Positions 1 to 8,641 of a stretch of 64,000 nt of DNA are shown here, one piece after another. Below the pieces are notes generated by a model. The model searched no databases. It saw only the letters and a program-made list of their open reading frames with translations, and had not been told where the DNA came from. Numbering within the stretch: the stretch's first letter is position 1; each line of letters opens with the position of its first letter. Position numbers and translations under genes: made by a program. The DNA comes from Mycobacterium sp. NS-7484 (lineage in GTDB: Bacteria; Actinomycetota; Actinomycetes; Mycobacteriales; Mycobacteriaceae), in contig NZ_MBEJ01000094.1 in assembly GCF_001953975.1 (NCBI RefSeq), forward strand, positions 41,031-105,030. The letters are read 5' to 3'.

Positions 1-144
1 GGTGATCAACCATGCCGAGACGCCGGCCAACGCCAATGCGCTGCCCAGCGACAGCACTCCGAGCACACTGGCCACGATCAGTCGGCTCAAACGGGGCCGC
101 AGCAGGTCCAATGTCAGGCGCAGCAACGGATCACGACGGAACAC
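1..144 (-). CDS. cydC: CydC, N-terminal fragment (ABC exporter subunit for cytochrome bd assembly)
   Basis: Only the first 48 codons are in the window; the gene runs off the left edge. In the minus-strand frame opening with GTG at 144-142 the product begins VFRRDPLLRLTLDLLRP and continues into a hydrophobic segment ending AGVSAWLIT, typical of the first membrane helix of CydC. GTG codons a few residues upstream (for example 150-148) are possible starts. The start overlaps the end of cydD by 14 nt, so translation is probably coupled. CydC pairs with CydD as a heterodimeric ABC exporter (reductant/haem-related export) needed to assemble cytochrome bd oxidase. The family call rests on this short N-terminus plus the position directly after cydD. 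Confidence 0.7.
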   Translation of the reverse strand, partial: MFRRDPLLRLTLDLLRPRLSRLIVASVLGVLSLGSALALAGVSAWLIT

Positions 145-1738
145 GTGCACCACCGATCGTGATCACCTGGTCGCCGATGTTCAGTACCGGGTCCCGGTGA
201 CCGACCACCACAACGGTGGCGCCGGCCCGGGCGCGGGCGACGACGGCCTGTAAGACCCGCTGCTCGAGGGCCGCGTCGAGATGTGCCGTGGGTTCGTCGA
301 GCAGCAGCACCTGCGCCGGTGACCCGAGGGCACGAGCCAAGCCGAGGCGTTGTCGCTGCCCGAGGGACAGACCGACGCCGGCCCGGCCGATCCTGGTGTC
401 GAGCCCTTCGGGAAGATCGGCGATGACGCTGTCGAAACCAGCGTCGCGGCAGGCTCCCTCGAGATCGGCGATGGGGCCGAGCAATTCCAGGTTTTCCCGG
501 ACGGTACCCGGGATCAGCACGGGCCGGTGCGGCAGCCAGGCGACGGTGCGCCACCACGCCGACAGGTCCAGGTCACCGACGGCCACCCCGTCGACCCGCA
601 CGGAGTCCGCCCCGCGCTCGGTCAAGCCGAGAATCATTTGTAGCGCAGTGGATTTACCCGCCCCGTTGGGTCCGGTCAACACCGTCACACGACCGGGTTC
701 GATGGCCGGACCCTGAGCGCTCAATTCGAGCGTCGGTGCGGAAGGTGACAGCTGGACGCCGCCTTCGGCCGGGATGTGCGCATCGCACAGCCGGAACGCC
801 TGTTCGGCGGCTGTCTTCCCGTCTTGTGCGGCGTGAAATGCCGCGCCCACGCGGCGCAGGGGCCAGAAGACCTCGGGAGCCAGCAGTAGGGCGGTCAGTC
901 CCGCGGTCAGTGTGACCTCGCCGTAGACCAGTCGCACGCCGACGCTGACCGCCACCAGGGCGACTCCCAGGGTGGCCAGCAGTTCCAGCACGAGTGAGGA
1001 CAGGAATGCGATGCGAAGGGTGGCCATCGCCGAACGTCGATGTGCAGCAGCCAGTTCGGTGATGCGCCGAACCGACCCAGCGGCCCGGTCGAGCGCGCGA
1101 AGCGTCGGGATACCGGCCACGAGGTCGAGTAACCGGCCCTGCATCGTGGCCATGGCGGTGAGCGCGGCCGCCGAACGGTCAGCTGTGACGAGCCCGATCA
1201 ACACCATGAACAGCGGGATCAACGGTAGCGCGATGATCACGATCAGCGCCGCCTGCAGGTCGTAGCAGGCCATTACGAGCACGGCCACTGGGGTGAGCAC
1301 CGCGGCCTGCACCACGGCGGGCAGATAACCGGTGAAGTAGGGGCGTAGGCCGTCCAGGCCGTGGGTGACGACGGCCGCCGCACTGTCCCGGCGGGATGCC
1401 AATTCCCTTGGGGCAGAGGAAGTCACCGATCGCAGCACCTCACCGGACAACTCGCCGATCACCGCCGTCGTGCCGCGTTGTGAGAGTCGCCCTTGGAGCC
1501 AGTGCGCGACAGCGCGCACGATCCAGAGCGCGGACAGCACCACCAGGGCGCCACCATGGTGGGTAGCTGAGCCCGGCTCGACGATGATCCCGGCGACGAT
1601 GTGGGCCAGCACCACGGCCGCCGCGATGGTGCTGGCGCTGATGGTCACGCCGCAGGCCACGGCCGCCAGCAGGTAGCGCCGCAACGTGCCAGTGGACCCC
1701 GCGGCGCCGCGGATGCCCAGTGCTCGCCAGAGGTTCAG
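131..1738 (-). CDS. cydD: CydD, thiol-reductant/haem ABC exporter subunit
   Basis: Fused membrane and ATPase half-transporter: an N-terminal six-helix exporter domain, then an ATPase domain with Walker A (LTGPNGAGKST), signature LSLGQRQRLGLARAL and Walker B LLLDEP. It works with CydC in cytochrome bd assembly at the inner membrane. The open frame extends to 2125, but that upstream part lies inside cydB and looks like a shadow. No ATG, GTG or TTG occurs in frame near the expected N-terminus. A CTG at 1738-1736 forms a CTGA overlap with the cydB stop and gives about 535 residues, close to the family's usual length, so I place the start there tentatively. An internal TTG at 1684 is the main alternative. 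Fourth-to-last gene of the cydABDC operon order, transcribed leftward. Confidence 0.85.
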   Translation of the reverse strand: MNLWRALGIRGAAGSTGTLRRYLLAAVACGVTISASTIAAAVVLAHIVAGIIVEPGSATHHGGALVVLSALWIVRAVAHWLQGRLSQRGTTAVIGELSGEVLRSVTSSAPRELASRRDSAAAVVTHGLDGLRPYFTGYLPAVVQAAVLTPVAVLVMACYDLQAALIVIIALPLIPLFMVLIGLVTADRSAAALTAMATMQGRLLDLVAGIPTLRALDRAAGSVRRITELAAAHRRSAMATLRIAFLSSLVLELLATLGVALVAVSVGVRLVYGEVTLTAGLTALLLAPEVFWPLRRVGAAFHAAQDGKTAAEQAFRLCDAHIPAEGGVQLSPSAPTLELSAQGPAIEPGRVTVLTGPNGAGKSTALQMILGLTERGADSVRVDGVAVGDLDLSAWWRTVAWLPHRPVLIPGTVRENLELLGPIADLEGACRDAGFDSVIADLPEGLDTRIGRAGVGLSLGQRQRLGLARALGSPAQVLLLDEPTAHLDAALEQRVLQAVVARARAGATVVVVGHRDPVLNIGDQVITIGGARVPS

Positions 1739-2775
1739 ACCGACCGCCGTGACAATCCGATGGAGGCCGGAATCCGATCCGCCGAGATGCGCTTGCGGAA
1801 CACCCAGTACGTCCAGCCTTGGTACACCAGGACCAACGGCAGCAGCGTCAACGATGCCCAGCTCATGATCTTGAGGGTGTACGGCGTCGACGAACCGTTG
1901 TAGATGGTCACGCCCCAATCCGGGTTCAGCGTCGACGGCAACAGATGCGGGTACATCGAACCGAACAACAGGACCACGACGGCAGCCACCACCACCACGG
2001 TGGCCACGAACGCCCAACCCTCGCGCGATCGCGACCACATGAGCGCCACCGCGATCAGCATCGCGACGACGGCGGTTCCCAGCGCCGCCCAGGTCCATGG
2101 TTTGCCGTGGGCGAGCTGCGTCCACAACCCGAAGCCGCCGGCCAGCAGGATCACCGGCAGAGTCAGGATCCTCGCGAACCGGAAGGCGTCGTCACGTACG
2201 GTTCCAGAGGTCTTCAGCGCGATGAAAACCGAACCGTAGAACGCGAACAACGACGCGGTGGCCAGGCCGCCGAGCAAGGTATAGGCGTTCAGCACGTCGC
2301 CGATCGAGGTATGAACGCGATGCTCGGCGTCAATCGGCAAGCCCTGCACCAGGATTGCGAAAGCAACGCCCCAGAGGATGGCCGGCAGCCACGATCCGAC
2401 GGCGATGCCGAAGTCGGCCCAGTAACGCCACTTGGTGTCATCGACCTTGCCGCGCCACTCGATTCCCACGATCCGCAGGATCATCCCGAACAGAATCGCC
2501 AGCAGAGGCAGGTACAGCGCCGAGAACAAGGTGGCATACCAGTTGGGGAAGGCCGCGAACATGGCCGCGCCGGCGGTGATCAGCCACACCTCGTTGGCGT
2601 CCCACACCGGTCCGATCGTGTTCAGCACGGCGCGTCTACGGTTTTCCGGATCACCGTCGCCGGCACTGGCCAGCGGGGCCATCAGCATGCCAACGCCGAA
2701 GTCGAAGCCCTCCAGCACCACGAAGCCGAGGAACAGTACGGCGATGAGCAGGAACCAAAGTTCTTGCAGTCCCAT
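1735..2775 (-). CDS. cydB: Cytochrome bd oxidase subunit II (CydB)
   Basis: 346-residue multi-spanning membrane protein opening MGLQELWFLLIAVLFLGF, with the CydB-type GFDFGVGML segment and the WDANEVWLI motif. With CydA it forms the quinol oxidase that reduces O2 to water with high affinity, used under low oxygen or when the bc1-aa3 branch is blocked. It starts 15 nt after the cydA stop, with an AGAGGA ribosome site upstream of the ATG, and its stop overlaps the presumed cydD start. Length and motifs are normal for the family. Confidence 0.95.
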   Translation of the reverse strand: MGLQELWFLLIAVLFLGFVVLEGFDFGVGMLMAPLASAGDGDPENRRRAVLNTIGPVWDANEVWLITAGAAMFAAFPNWYATLFSALYLPLLAILFGMILRIVGIEWRGKVDDTKWRYWADFGIAVGSWLPAILWGVAFAILVQGLPIDAEHRVHTSIGDVLNAYTLLGGLATASLFAFYGSVFIALKTSGTVRDDAFRFARILTLPVILLAGGFGLWTQLAHGKPWTWAALGTAVVAMLIAVALMWSRSREGWAFVATVVVVAAVVVLLFGSMYPHLLPSTLNPDWGVTIYNGSSTPYTLKIMSWASLTLLPLVLVYQGWTYWVFRKRISADRIPASIGLSRRSV

Positions 2776-2790
2776 CTGCGATCAGTCCTC

Positions 2791-4320
2791 TCAGTATGCG
2801 AAAGACAAGGGGGCTGAATCCTCCTCGCCGGGCGGTTTGGGCGGCGCCGGCTCGGAGTCGTGTTCCAGCGGACCTTCGACCACGTAGCGGCGCATCAACC
2901 AGAACCAGATGACCGCGAGCACGCCGTAGAGCAGGGTGAAAACCGCGAGCGAGAAGAACACCGTGCCGGCGGCGTGATCGGAAACGCCTTGTTGCACGGT
3001 CAACCGCACCATCTGGTCACCGGTGGGATTGGGAACCACCACCCAGGGCTGGCGTCCCATTTCCGTAAACACCCAGCCGGCCGAGTTCGCCAAAAATGGC
3101 GTCGGCAACGTGACCAGGGCGAAGATGCCGAACCATTTCTGGTCGGGGAGCCGGCGCCCCCGGGTGAGCCAGAGGGCTACCAGCGCGAACGCCAGCGGCA
3201 CCAGCATGAGACCGATCATGGCCCGGAACGACCAATAGGTGACGAACAGGTTCGGCCGGTAGTCGCCTGGGCCGAAGCGCGATTCGAAATCCCGCTGGAG
3301 GTCGTTGACGCCCGCGAGGGTCACGCCACTGAACTTGCCCTCGGCGAGGAAGGGGAGGACGTAGGGAACCTCGATGACGTGGGTCACGCTTGCACAGTTG
3401 TTGTGTGTGCCGACGGTCAGGATCGAGAAATTGGGATCGGTCTGGGTATCACACAGCGATTCGGCCGAGGCCATCTTCATCGGCTGCTGGACAAACATCA
3501 GTTTGCCCTGGACATCGCCGGTGAAGAACAGCACCACCACGGCCGCCAATGCCACCAGGCTGCCCAGGATCGTTGCCGGCCGGTACATCCCGGCGGAGTC
3601 GTTGGCGGTCTCGGCCGCCGTCGCATCCTCGGACCCGGACCCGGACCCGGACCCGTTCCCGGACGCGGACTCGGCCCGGACCGCCTTGCGCCGGTCCCGC
3701 ACCATCAGCCAGGCACTGACCGCAGCGACGAACGTGCCCGCGGTCAGCAGCGCTCCGCCGATGACATGCAGCACCGCCCAGATGGCGGTGTTGTTGGACA
3801 GTAGGGCGCCGAAATCGACCAGTTCGGCGCGTCCGGACTCGGGGTTGTAGCGGGCTCCGACCGGATGCTGCATGAACGAGTTGGCCGCGACGATGAAGTA
3901 GGCCGACGCGTTCACCGCGAGGGCCACCATCCAGATGCAGAACAGATGAACCGCACGGGGCAACCGCGTCCAGCCGAAGATCCACAAGCCGATGAACGTG
4001 GACTCGACGAAGAAGGCGACCAGGCCCTCGAACGCCAAAGGCGCCCCGAAGATGTCGCCGACGAATCGGGAGTATTCGCTCCAGTTCATCCCGAACTGGA
4101 ATTCCTGCACGATGCCCGTCGCCACACCGATGGCGAAGTTGATCAGGAAGAGCTTGCCGAAGAACCGGGTCAGTCGATACCAGTGGTCGTTTCCGGTCAC
4201 CATCCAGGCGGTCTGCATGACGGCGATCAGTGGCGACAGCCCGATCGTCAGCGGAACGAAGATGAAGTGGTAGACGGTGGTGATCCCGAACTGCCACCGT
4301 GACACGTCCAAAGCGTCCAT
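2791..4320 (-). CDS. cydA: Cytochrome bd oxidase subunit I (CydA)
   Basis: 509-residue haem-carrying subunit. His18 (in TTVYHFIFV) fits the haem b595/d ligand. The Q-loop (FSGVTLAGVNDLQRDFESRFG) and the GWVFTEMGRQPW segment, both diagnostic for CydA, are present. The Q-loop is of the short actinobacterial type. A hydrophilic insert of Ser-Gly repeats follows helix 5; it is encoded by a hexanucleotide tandem repeat listed separately. First gene of the leftward cydABDC operon. The upstream region holds two dyads that may be operators (listed separately). Expression of cydAB in M. smegmatis is known to respond to hypoxia and to Crp. Confidence 0.95.
   Translation of the reverse strand: MDALDVSRWQFGITTVYHFIFVPLTIGLSPLIAVMQTAWMVTGNDHWYRLTRFFGKLFLINFAIGVATGIVQEFQFGMNWSEYSRFVGDIFGAPLAFEGLVAFFVESTFIGLWIFGWTRLPRAVHLFCIWMVALAVNASAYFIVAANSFMQHPVGARYNPESGRAELVDFGALLSNNTAIWAVLHVIGGALLTAGTFVAAVSAWLMVRDRRKAVRAESASGNGSGSGSGSEDATAAETANDSAGMYRPATILGSLVALAAVVVLFFTGDVQGKLMFVQQPMKMASAESLCDTQTDPNFSILTVGTHNNCASVTHVIEVPYVLPFLAEGKFSGVTLAGVNDLQRDFESRFGPGDYRPNLFVTYWSFRAMIGLMLVPLAFALVALWLTRGRRLPDQKWFGIFALVTLPTPFLANSAGWVFTEMGRQPWVVVPNPTGDQMVRLTVQQGVSDHAAGTVFFSLAVFTLLYGVLAVIWFWLMRRYVVEGPLEHDSEPAPPKPPGEEDSAPLSFAY
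3631..3654. repeat. Hexanucleotide tandem repeat inside cydA (four copies of GGACCC)
   Basis: Four perfect head-to-tail copies of GGACCC, followed by degenerate copies to about 3668. On the coding strand each unit adds Gly-Ser. Gains or losses of units keep the reading frame, so length variation would change only a flexible loop of CydA. Confidence 0.8.
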
Positions 4321-4350
4321 CTGGCCCTACTTTCGAGGTCTCAGATCAAT

Positions 4351-4369
4351 CTACGACGGAGTGTAGTAG
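4351..4369. promoter_or_regulatory. Dyad operator candidate upstream of cydA (BlaI-box-like)
   Basis: CTACGACGGAGTGTAGTAG is an imperfect dyad (CTACnAC..GTnGTAG) ending about 30 bp before the cydA start, a promoter-overlapping position. The right arm TGTAGTAG matches the half-site I remember for the mycobacterial BlaI repressor; the left arm carries two mismatches. The dyad is seen; the assignment to BlaI is inference. Confidence 0.35.
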
Positions 4370-4399
4370 AGATTTGGACACCGATCGCTCGCCCCGACG

Positions 4400-4413
4400 G
4401 TGTGTTACGTCAC
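4400..4413. promoter_or_regulatory. Crp-like half-dyad upstream of cydA
   Basis: GTG-N8-CAC with a T preceding CAC, fitting the core spacing of the mycobacterial Crp site (TGTGA-N6-TCACA), although the inner A of the left arm is replaced. It lies about 80-93 bp upstream of cydA and overlaps the end of the preceding gene. Crp-dependent hypoxic induction of cydAB is reported for M. smegmatis, which makes the position plausible. Confidence 0.35.
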
Positions 4414-4995
4414 GGTGGGCGCCTGAGGTGAGACGGCCGCGTCGAGCTTCTTGGCGTCGCTGCGGATTCCGAAGGCCGAGATCACCTCCAGCACACCCAC
4501 GACGACCAGGATGATGCCGGTGACCTGGGTGAGCGCGACCAGACCTTCCAGCGGGGCAACGAACATGATGATGCCCGCGATGACGCTGACCACACCAACG
4601 ATGATCTCCCAGATGCGTCCCGGCAGGGAGCTGTCGCCGATGGCGGACATCGCCGTCGCGACACCGCGGAAGATGAAGCCGACGCCGATCCAGATCGCCA
4701 GCAGCTGTACCGAGTTCTCCAGGTTGACGAAGCACAGCACGGCCAGCACGAGCGCTGCAGCGCCACCGACGAACAGCAAAACCCGGCCGCCGACCGACGA
4801 GCGGAGGCTGAAGGCCAGGACGAGCTGCGAGATACCGGTGATCAGCAGGTAGGCGCCGAAAAATATGGCCGTGACGAAGATTGCCGCTCCCGGGCGGATG
4901 AAGACAAGAACACCCAGGATGATGGCGAGGATGCCGGTGACCAATGCCGTCTTCCACAGATGAGGCAACAGGCTTGGGGCAGCGGTGGTTTCCAT
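4405..4995 (-). CDS. HdeD/DUF308-family membrane protein (Rv1624c-like)
   Basis: 196-residue membrane protein with about six hydrophobic helices in three paired repeats, as in the HdeD (DUF308) family. The function in mycobacteria is unknown; the E. coli namesake is linked to acid resistance. The frame extends six codons upstream to 5013, but the ATG at 4995 (METTAAPSLLPHLWK) gives a length close to the 195 residues I recall for Rv1624c, so I chose it. It sits between cydA and an amino-acid importer and reads in the same direction as cyd. In M. tuberculosis the equivalent gene is also directly upstream of cydA. Confidence 0.85.
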   Translation of the reverse strand: METTAAPSLLPHLWKTALVTGILAIILGVLVFIRPGAAIFVTAIFFGAYLLITGISQLVLAFSLRSSVGGRVLLFVGGAAALVLAVLCFVNLENSVQLLAIWIGVGFIFRGVATAMSAIGDSSLPGRIWEIIVGVVSVIAGIIMFVAPLEGLVALTQVTGIILVVVGVLEVISAFGIRSDAKKLDAAVSPQAPTVT

Positions 4996-5067
4996 GCCCG
5001 AAGTGTGGCACACTGTGCGGCCCTGAACACGGATTTCACGGTACGGCTGTGGCGCTGAAGCGTGGTC

Positions 5068-5083
5068 GTTAATGTTCCGTTAC
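5068..5083. promoter_or_regulatory. GTTAA-N6-GTTAC element before the amino-acid importer (weak GlnR-box candidate)
   Basis: GTTAATGTTCCGTTAC, with a second GTTAAC at 5110-5115, in the divergent region ahead of the amino-acid ABC transporter. The spacing resembles the actinobacterial GlnR box, but the second half matches poorly. Suggestive only. Confidence 0.2.
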
Positions 5084-5169
5084 CGGCGCTGCACACCGGG
5101 CCGCGGGCCGTTAACGTCTCGGATTCGGAAGCGACGGACCGCAGCCGCAGACAGAGAAGAGAGGCAACC

Positions 5170-6087
5170 GTGACAGTTGGATGTCGACCCCGGCGGAGCA
5201 GGATTTGGCGTTCTGCGTTGGTGCTCGCGGCGAGCGGGGCACTCGCGATGTCGGGTTGTGCCACCAACACCGATTCCAGCGGACCGGCCACCGCGACCAC
5301 CGCCGCGAAAGTGGAAAAGGTCGATTCGATTGCCGGCTCGGTGCCCGAGCCGATCAAGTCGAGCGGCAAGCTCATCGTCGGTACCGACCCGTCGTACCCG
5401 CCGAACGAATACAAGGACCCCAGCGGCAAGATCATCGGTTTCGACGTCGATCTGATGAACGCCATCGCCGCGACACTGGGACTCACTCCGGAGTACCGGG
5501 CCTCGTTGTTCGACAAGATCATCCCGTCCGTCCAGGGCGGCAACTACAACGTCGGGATGTCCTCGTTCACCGATTCCAAGGAACGCGAACAGCAGGTCGA
5601 CTTCGTCACCTACTTCAAGGCCGGTTCGGCGTGGGCCCAGAAGGTCGGCGCCGGCATCAACCCGGATGACGCGTGCGGCAAGAAGATCGCGGTGCAGACC
5701 GCTACGGTGCAGGACACCGAGGAGATGCCGGCCCGCAACCAGAAGTGTGCCGAAGCGGGTAAGCCCGCGATCAACGTCGTCAAGTTCGATGATCAGACCG
5801 CGGCCACCAACGCGGTCATGTTGGGCCAGGCGGACGCCATGTCCGCCGACTCGCCGGTGACCACCTTTGCGATCAAGCAGAGCGAGGGCAAGCTCGAGGC
5901 GGCGGGGGAGATCTTCGACTCCGCACCCTATGGCTGGGCAGTGCAAAAGAATTCGCCGCTGGCACAATCCCTCAAGCAGGCTCTTGAGCATCTCATCGAC
6001 AGTGGCGCCTACAAACAGATCGCCGCGAACTGGGGCGCAGAGAACGGGATGATCGACAAACCGGTCGTCAACGGCGCAGTCAGCTGA
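5170..6087 (+). CDS. Polar amino-acid ABC transporter, substrate-binding lipoprotein
   Basis: Periplasmic-binding protein family 3 (SBP_bac_3), the glutamine/glutamate/polar amino-acid type. The GTG at 5170 is preceded by AGAGAGG and gives a proper lipoprotein signal: basic N-terminus, hydrophobic stretch, lipobox LAMSGC with Cys30 as the acylated residue. An upstream in-frame start at 5062 would bury the signal peptide behind 36 extra residues, so I rejected it. Family motifs include GTDPSYPPNEY and GFDVDLMNAIA, followed by a two-lobe fold. The gene is followed within a few bases by its permease and ATPase. The substrate cannot be fixed from sequence; glutamine or glutamate-like amino acids are most likely. 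Confidence 0.9.
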   Translation: MTVGCRPRRSRIWRSALVLAASGALAMSGCATNTDSSGPATATTAAKVEKVDSIAGSVPEPIKSSGKLIVGTDPSYPPNEYKDPSGKIIGFDVDLMNAIAATLGLTPEYRASLFDKIIPSVQGGNYNVGMSSFTDSKEREQQVDFVTYFKAGSAWAQKVGAGINPDDACGKKIAVQTATVQDTEEMPARNQKCAEAGKPAINVVKFDDQTAATNAVMLGQADAMSADSPVTTFAIKQSEGKLEAAGEIFDSAPYGWAVQKNSPLAQSLKQALEHLIDSGAYKQIAANWGAENGMIDKPVVNGAVS

Positions 6088-6094
6088 GTTGTCG

Positions 6095-6997
6095 ATGACC
6101 GACGGATCGCCGCCACCTGCCATCGACGCTGTGCCGCTGCGACATCCGTGGCGGTGGGTGGCGGCAGTGGTCATCCTGATCCTGCTCGCCCTCTTCGTCT
6201 ACGGTGCGGCCACCAACGAGGCCTACGGGTGGGACACCTACGTCAAGTACCTGTTCGATGAACGCATCTCGCAAGCTGCCTGGAACACACTGCAATTGAC
6301 CATCTATTCGATGGTCCTGGCGCTTGTCCTCGGCGTGCTCCTCGCCGTGATGCGGCTGTCGCCCAATCCGGTGCTCAAGGCCGTGTCGTGGACGTATCTG
6401 TGGATCTTCCGTGGCACCCCGATCTATGTCCAATTGGTGCTCTGGGGCCTGGTCCCGGTGATCTACCAGAACATTCAACTCGGCGTGCCCTTCGGTCCGC
6501 GGTTGTTCGAGTTCAGCCTGTCCGATCCGAACGTGTTCTGGCTGGCGGTGCTCGGCCTGGGCCTCAACGAGGCGGCCTATATGGCCGAGATCATCCGGGG
6601 CGGCATCAATTCGGTGCCCGAGGGGCAGACGGAAGCCTCGGTCGCACTGGGCATGTCGTGGGGGAAAACCATGCGGCGCACGGTGCTTCCGCAGGCGATG
6701 CGGGTGATCATCCCACCGACGGGCAATGAGTTCATCAGCATGCTCAAGACCACGTCGCTCGTCACCGCGGTTCCCTACAGCTTCGAGTTGTACGGCCGCT
6801 CAAAGGATATCGGCGTGGCACTGTTTCAGCCGGTACCGTTGCTCCTGGTGGCGTCCACCTGGTACCTGGCGATCACCAGTGTCCTGATGGTCGGTCAGTA
6901 CTACCTCGAGCGGTATTACGCCCGCGGAGCGTCGCGCAAGTTGACATCCAAACAGTTGGAAGCCCTGGCCAGGGCGCAGATGGGAGAGACGCCGTGA
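6095..6997 (+). CDS. Polar amino-acid ABC transporter permease (HisM/GlnP type)
   Basis: About 300 residues with an N-terminal membrane segment and a BPD_transp_1 domain. The EAA loop is visible as EAAYMAEIIRGGINSVPEGQ, in the form typical of polar amino-acid permeases, which normally act as a dimer. An in-frame TTG at 6089 is an alternative start; I prefer the ATG two codons later. It begins 7 nt after the lipoprotein stop. Its stop overlaps the start of the ATPase gene in a GTGA, so the three genes form one operon. Confidence 0.9.
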   Translation: MTDGSPPPAIDAVPLRHPWRWVAAVVILILLALFVYGAATNEAYGWDTYVKYLFDERISQAAWNTLQLTIYSMVLALVLGVLLAVMRLSPNPVLKAVSWTYLWIFRGTPIYVQLVLWGLVPVIYQNIQLGVPFGPRLFEFSLSDPNVFWLAVLGLGLNEAAYMAEIIRGGINSVPEGQTEASVALGMSWGKTMRRTVLPQAMRVIIPPTGNEFISMLKTTSLVTAVPYSFELYGRSKDIGVALFQPVPLLLVASTWYLAITSVLMVGQYYLERYYARGASRKLTSKQLEALARAQMGETP

Positions 6998-7764
6998 GCG
7001 CCGCCGAACCGATGGTGCGGGCCGAGCGCGTGTGCAAGAACTTCGGTGCCCTGCACGTCCTCAAAGGGGTCACCCTCGAGGTCGGCAGGGGCGAGGTGTT
7101 GTGCATGGTGGGCCCGTCGGGCTCGGGCAAGTCGACCTTCCTGCGCTGCATCAATCACCTTGAGCAGGTCAACGCCGGCCGGCTGTACGTGGACGGGGAG
7201 CTCGTCGGCTATCACGAACGCGGGGGCAAGCTCCACGAGATGGCGCCGCGCGAAGCGGCTCGACAACGCCGCGACATTGGCATGGTGTTCCAGCACTTCA
7301 ATCTGTTCCCGCACCGCACGGCGCTCGAGAACATCATCGAGGCGCCCATCCAGGTCAAGAAGGTGAAGAAGGACGCTGCCCTGGCGCGGGCCAGAGATCT
7401 GCTGGACCAGGTGGGGTTGGCGGCCAAGGCCGACGCCTATCCCGCACAGCTGTCGGGTGGTCAACAGCAACGGGTCGCCATCGCCAGAGCGCTGGCGATG
7501 AACCCCAAGCTGATGCTGTTCGACGAGCCGACGTCGGCCTTGGATCCCGAGCTCGTCGGTGAGGTGCTGGCAGTCATCAAGAAGCTCGCCGGTGAGGGGA
7601 TGACCATGGTGGTGGTGACCCACGAGATGGGTTTCGCCCGTGAAGTCGCCGACAAACTGGTGTTCATGGACGGCGGCGTGGTGGTGGAGTCCGGCTCGCC
7701 GCGCGAGGTGATGAGCAACCCCAAACATGAACGGACAAAAGAGTTTCTGTCGAAGGTGATGTAG
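6994..7764 (+). CDS. Polar amino-acid ABC transporter ATPase (GlnQ type)
   Basis: 256-residue ABC ATPase with Walker A at residues 40-48 (GPSGSGKST), Q-loop in MVFQHFNLFPH, signature LSGGQQQR, Walker B LMLFDEP and the H-loop in VVTHEMGFA. It powers import together with the two preceding genes. The GTG start overlaps the permease stop by 4 nt, indicating translational coupling. Confidence 0.93.
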   Translation: MSAAEPMVRAERVCKNFGALHVLKGVTLEVGRGEVLCMVGPSGSGKSTFLRCINHLEQVNAGRLYVDGELVGYHERGGKLHEMAPREAARQRRDIGMVFQHFNLFPHRTALENIIEAPIQVKKVKKDAALARARDLLDQVGLAAKADAYPAQLSGGQQQRVAIARALAMNPKLMLFDEPTSALDPELVGEVLAVIKKLAGEGMTMVVVTHEMGFAREVADKLVFMDGGVVVESGSPREVMSNPKHERTKEFLSKVM

Positions 7765-7774
7765 CGTCGGGAAC

Positions 7775-8632
7775 GTGACCCGTGTGCGCGCCGACGTCTT
7801 CGTCACGGCGGACGAACTTCGTGATCGTCTCGAGTCAGGCGGTCCCGTCACGCTGCTCGACGTCCGCTGGACCCTCGCCGAGCCGGACGGACGACCGGCG
7901 TATCTCAACGGTCATCTGCCCGGCGCGGTCTACGTCTCCCTCGACGACGACCTCACCGATTACCGCGTCACCGGCCGCGGCCGGCATCCGCTGCCATCCG
8001 GGGCCGACCTGCAGGCCGCGGCCCGCCGCTGGGGAGTGCGCACCGGCGTGCCCACCGTGGTCTACGACGACTGGAACCGTGCCGGCTCGGCCCGGGCCTG
8101 GTGGGTGCTCACCGCAGCCGGGATCGACGGTGTCCGCATCCTCGACGGCGGCCTGCCGGCGTGGACGGCGGCAGGCGGCACCCTGCAGGCGGGCGAGGTG
8201 ACCCCTGAGACCGGTGACGTCGAGGTCCGCCATGACGACCTGTACGACGGGGCGCTGGGCACCCTGACGGCCCAACAGGTCGCCGCCGATGTCGACGTGC
8301 TGCTGGATGCGCGCGCACCGGAACGGTTCCGCGGCGATCTCGAACCCGTCGACCCGGTGGCCGGCCACATCCCCGGAGCGGTCAACCTGCCCAGTACCCA
8401 ATTGCTGTCCGAGGACGGCACGCTTGTTCCCGAGGCCCGACTGCACGCCCTGTTGGCAGATCGGGGCGTGACGGGAAGCGCCGCTGTCGGCGCGTACTGC
8501 GGCTCAGGCGTCACCGCGGCACTGGCAGTGGCGGCCCTGGCTGCCACCGGAGTCGACGCGGCGCTGTATCCGGGATCGTGGTCTGAGTGGGCGTCGAATC
8601 CGCAGCGGCCCGTGGCGCGGGGACCGAGTTAG
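7775..8632 (+). CDS. sseB: Two-domain sulfurtransferase (rhodanese), SseB-like
   Basis: 285-residue tandem rhodanese. The N-terminal domain carries LLDVRW and the conserved YDDWNRAGSARAWWVL; the C-terminal domain has the catalytic loop CGSGVTA with Cys242 as the persulfide-forming residue. Such enzymes move sulfane sulfur from thiosulfate or mercaptopyruvate to thiophilic acceptors. The sequence resembles M. tuberculosis SseB closely by memory; SseA and CysA paralogues are the alternatives. GTG start 10 nt downstream of the ATPase stop, so possibly in the same transcript. Confidence 0.8.
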   Translation: MTRVRADVFVTADELRDRLESGGPVTLLDVRWTLAEPDGRPAYLNGHLPGAVYVSLDDDLTDYRVTGRGRHPLPSGADLQAAARRWGVRTGVPTVVYDDWNRAGSARAWWVLTAAGIDGVRILDGGLPAWTAAGGTLQAGEVTPETGDVEVRHDDLYDGALGTLTAQQVAADVDVLLDARAPERFRGDLEPVDPVAGHIPGAVNLPSTQLLSEDGTLVPEARLHALLADRGVTGSAAVGAYCGSGVTAALAVAALAATGVDAALYPGSWSEWASNPQRPVARGPS

Positions 8633-8641
8633 CCTGAGCAA

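Noticed and set aside
131..4320. Long plus-strand open frames opposite the cyd genes (for example 1819-2817 and 2860-3804)
   Set aside because: Products are low-complexity, rich in Arg/Gln/His, as expected for the reverse frame of high-GC genes; the minus strand carries recognisable CydA/CydB/CydD.
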